In this document: one piece after another, positions 61,815 to 64,000 of the stretch
How positions within the stretch are numbered: position 1 is the first letter of the stretch
How the letters are laid out: every line of letters starts with the position of its first letter
Source: SZUA-265 sp966249405
Lineage (GTDB): Bacteria; Myxococcota_A; Polyangia; Polyangiales; Polyangiaceae
Length of the DNA stretch: 64,000 nt
Assembly: GCA_966249405.1 (NCBI GenBank)
Contig: CBINDO010000009.1
Location: 3,913 to 67,912, forward strand
Direction of reading: 5' to 3'
Notes under the pieces: generated by a model
What the model was told of the DNA's origin: nothing
Databases searched by the model: none
Seen by the model: only the letters and a program-made list of their open reading frames with translations
Translations under genes and position numbers: made by a program

Positions 61815-62792
61815 TCAACTGAACAGCGCGACGACAGCCTTGACGGAATCGGACGCGATCACCGGGATGACGACCCCGCGGTTGATGCCGCAGGCAAACG
61901 CTTGGCGCGCGCGGCCGCCGAACGCGTCCGCATCTTCGATGACTTGTGGCAATCCCTCGCGAAACGCACGCCCGATCGCTCCCTCCCCTGCCTTCACCGT
62001 CGCCGCGCCCGGTTCCAAAGCCATCACGGGCGGCAATTCGCGGTATTCCGCGGCGCGCAGAGAGAGCTGTTTTGCCCTTTCATCGGGCACCCACACCTCG
62101 ATGCCACGGGCGATTGGGGTGCTCTTCGTGCCAAGCATCACTGCCACTGCAGCAGTCTCCCCGTAACAAGGCCAAGACAGACCAGTCGTCAGATCGTAAG
62201 TGAGCGCCGCCGCCGCGCGGATGAACGAGTCACTGTGAGAAACGTTGGGCAGCAGCTCGGGCAGCTGGCTCAACCAGGCGCGGCCCGGCAGACCGGTGCC
62301 ACGCTCGAAGCGCACCGCCGCGCTCAAGCGACGAAAGCCGTCGAAGTCACCGTAATAGCCCGAATGCAGCTTCAGCGAGTCTCCCGTCGCCCCTTCGGGA
62401 CTCCACACCTCGAGTGCGCCGGGCGACAGGGCCGCTTCGCCACACAACAGCACGACCACCGCGACGGTGCGTCCGCCGTGAAGAATTGGCAGGCCAAGAC
62501 CTGCGCCCAGGCGCGCGCGCTCGGCAGCCTCCACGCGTTGGAACCCCGAGCCGCCGCGAAAATGATTGAGGACGGTCGCTTGCCCCGTGGCCCAAATCCT
62601 TCCTGGCAGGCCTTCTCCGCGGACGTAGTGGCGATCTTGGCTGATGGCCCGAAACTCGTGGTGCGGCCCGTAGCTGCCGGCTTTGAGCTCGAGGTGCGTG
62701 TCGGTGGGGTCTGGAACCCAAATCTCGGCCACCTGCAGAAAGGGAACGGTCATCTCGAACGCAGCATGCGCCGCATTTCGTTTCGTCACCAT
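61815..62792 (-). CDS. Twin GAF-domain protein
   Basis: A protein of 325 residues from the ATG at 62792. Two (perhaps three) repeats of the same pattern are visible: EIWVPDPTDTHLELKAGSYG ... GEGLPGRIWATG; EVWSPEGATGDSLKLHSGYYG ... GTGLPGRAWLSQ; EVWVPDERAKQLSLRAAEYR ... GAIGRAFREG. The G-x-G-x-x-G-x-A/x-W signature with ALPG-type turns is typical of GAF domains. There is no output domain (kinase, cyclase or DNA-binding), so it is a pure sensor or scaffold. It is convergent with the atypical kinase, and both could belong to one signalling set. Ligands are unknown. Confidence 0.8.
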   Translation of the reverse strand: MVTKRNAAHAAFEMTVPFLQVAEIWVPDPTDTHLELKAGSYGPHHEFRAISQDRHYVRGEGLPGRIWATGQATVLNHFRGGSGFQRVEAAERARLGAGLGLPILHGGRTVAVVVLLCGEAALSPGALEVWSPEGATGDSLKLHSGYYGDFDGFRRLSAAVRFERGTGLPGRAWLSQLPELLPNVSHSDSFIRAAAALTYDLTTGLSWPCYGETAAVAVMLGTKSTPIARGIEVWVPDERAKQLSLRAAEYRELPPVMALEPGAATVKAGEGAIGRAFREGLPQVIEDADAFGGRARQAFACGINRGVVIPVIASDSVKAVVALFS

Positions 62793-63024
62793 CACCTGTT
62801 TGTTTCACTGCGCGATGGGTGCGCCTTGACACTGGGGTAGCCCACCCTAAAGCCCGCTCGGTGAAGCAGCCGCGCCCCATTTCGACCCCCCAAGGCCGCC
62901 ACTCATCGGGCGAGTTCGATGCTCTTCGGGGCACCGGCGAACAATTCGGCGACCAGACGCTGGCGGCGGCTGGTCCCGCGAGTCGTCGACGACTCGCACG
63001 CGGGGTCGTGATTTTGGACGCTGC

Positions 63025-64000
63025 ATGAGAACCATCGTTTGGTTTCGTGGGAAGGATCTGCGTCTCACCGATCACGAGCCGTTGGCTTTTGCGCTTGGTC
63101 GCGGCGAGGTGATTCCTCTGTTCGTGCTCGATCCCTTCTTCTTCAGCGAGGAGGCCGCGCGAGAGTTGCCACATCGCCTGCAGTTCCTGCTCGACTCTCT
63201 GAGCGCCCTCGAAGCCAACATCCGGGCCAAGGGCAGCCTTTTGGTTCTTGCACGCGGTCCGAGCGTGGACGTGGTGCCAGCGCTCGCCCAATTGTGGAAG
63301 GCCGACATGGTCGTCGCTCACCGCTGGGTCGAACCGTTCGGCCGGGTCCGCGACGAGCGGGTCGCGCGACGTCTCGGGGGACGCCTTCGGCTGTTCGAAG
63401 GTGAGACGCTCGCCGCACCCGGATCGGTGCTCACCGGGGACGGCCACGCGTTCTCGGTGTACACCCCGTTCGCGCGGGCGTTTCGACGAGAGGTGACCGT
63501 ATCGCAGCCGATCGTTGCCCCCAAAACGCTCCCGACCCTTCCCGAACTCGAACCAATCCCCGAAGCTTTCCAGGCTGCAAGCGGAGTGCCAGAACTGGAC
63601 ACGTTCGGCTTGGTACGCAACGAAAAAGTCCAGATGGGGGGGGAGCGAGCTGGCCTCGAGCGTCTGCGGCGCTTCTGCTCCGATGGCCTGGAGCACTACG
63701 ACGCAACGCGCGACCGACTCGACCTGGACGGCACGAGTCGCCTGTCGGCAGACTTGAAGTTTGGCACCGTCTCGATCAGGAGTTGCTGGCAACGCGTACA
63801 GTCGTCTGTGGAGAAGAAACCTTCGGCTGGCGGGGACAAATACCTGAACGAGCTGCTCTGGCGCGAGTTCACTCACCACACGTTGTGGGCTCGCCCAACT
63901 CTCTTGCAGCGCCCATTCCGCCGCGAGTTCAGCCGCTTCCCCTGGAAACCCGGCACAGGAAGCGAGTGGCAGGCGTGGCGCGACGGAAACACCGGCTACC
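63025..64000 (+). CDS. Deoxyribodipyrimidine photolyase (partial, cut by window edge)
   Basis: An open frame from the ATG at 63025 to the right edge, 325 codons so far. The N-terminal alpha/beta domain begins IVWFRGKDLRLTDHEPL and continues EVIPLFVLDPFFF, as in photolyase/cryptochrome antenna domains. The FAD-binding helical domain starts around KFGTVSIRSCW and shows KYLNELLWREFTHH, a hallmark of CPD photolyases. The remainder, including the Trp chain and C-terminal FAD contacts, is outside the window. The enzyme repairs UV-induced pyrimidine dimers with blue light. A cryptochrome cannot be excluded without the missing end. Confidence 0.92.
   Translation, partial: MRTIVWFRGKDLRLTDHEPLAFALGRGEVIPLFVLDPFFFSEEAARELPHRLQFLLDSLSALEANIRAKGSLLVLARGPSVDVVPALAQLWKADMVVAHRWVEPFGRVRDERVARRLGGRLRLFEGETLAAPGSVLTGDGHAFSVYTPFARAFRREVTVSQPIVAPKTLPTLPELEPIPEAFQAASGVPELDTFGLVRNEKVQMGGERAGLERLRRFCSDGLEHYDATRDRLDLDGTSRLSADLKFGTVSIRSCWQRVQSSVEKKPSAGGDKYLNELLWREFTHHTLWARPTLLQRPFRREFSRFPWKPGTGSEWQAWRDGNTGY

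Noticed and set aside
60741..62840. 699-codon open frame on the plus strand
   Set aside because: It overlaps the atypical kinase and GAF genes in another phase, is Arg-rich and contains no domain.
62347..63879. 510-codon open frame on the minus strand
   Set aside because: It is antisense to the photolyase, whose motifs are unmistakable, and overlaps the GAF gene.
1..64000. CRISPR arrays, insertion sequences, integrases, tRNA or rRNA genes
   Set aside because: I looked for regularly spaced repeats, transposase motifs and tRNA T-loop sequences and found none that held up.

Overview
The window is a GC-rich chromosomal segment that most resembles a myxobacterium (Myxococcota, probably the Polyangia/Sorangium side). 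The reasons are four eukaryote-like Ser/Thr kinases, PEGA and FHA domain proteins, Cys-rich lipoproteins, and a trypsin-like protease ending in a MYXO-CTERM-like tail (Cys, one membrane helix, Arg cluster). I assign taxonomy from content only; there is no rRNA or tRNA gene. I see no insertion sequence, prophage, integrase or CRISPR array.

Layout. 1-4 kb: the tail of an unidentified gene, an FHA protein, then a solute-binding-type lipoprotein translationally coupled to a trypsin-like lipoprotein. 4-9.3 kb: an RlmM-like methyltransferase, a PEGA/TPR protein behind its kinase, and a second kinase reading divergently. 9.4-15 kb: ilvD and cimA converge (both serve branched-chain amino acid synthesis), and a CetZ/FtsZ-type tubulin homologue lies upstream of cimA. 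15-22.7 kb: a secreted protein, a Nudix hydrolase and a double-length UvrA on the minus strand, divergent from smpB and a small partner gene. 22.7-25.7 kb: an ECF sigma factor, a membrane TPR protein (probable anti-sigma) and a predicted envelope protein, in coupled order. 26-34.5 kb: a tiny Ala/Glu/Pro lipoprotein with a clear terminator, a TPR-FHA-FHA protein, a kinase-DUF362-polyferredoxin operon and a beta-mannosidase. 34.6-37 kb: rpmE, prfA and two small genes. 37-50 kb: a 13-kb minus-strand run of eight genes (HEAT protein, lipoprotein, zinc-ribbon membrane protein, FadF/HdrD-like Fe-S oxidoreductase, DUF4175 protein, HExxH protease, phosphatidylserine decarboxylase, methyltransferase). 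50-56 kb: CPBP protease plus nadC, hybrid histidine kinase, AI-2E-type transporter. 56-64 kb: uxaC with a short-chain dehydrogenase (hexuronate catabolism), a TMTC-like membrane protein, an atypical kinase, a twin-GAF protein, and a DNA photolyase cut by the window edge.

The items most worth a second look are the CetZ-like tubulin (12994-14997), a dense cluster of GTTACC/GGTAAC words crossing the CPBP-nadC junction in several codon phases (50398-51326), the kinase-DUF362-polyferredoxin operon, the double UvrA, and stem-loops that abut the start codons of both ilvD and cimA.
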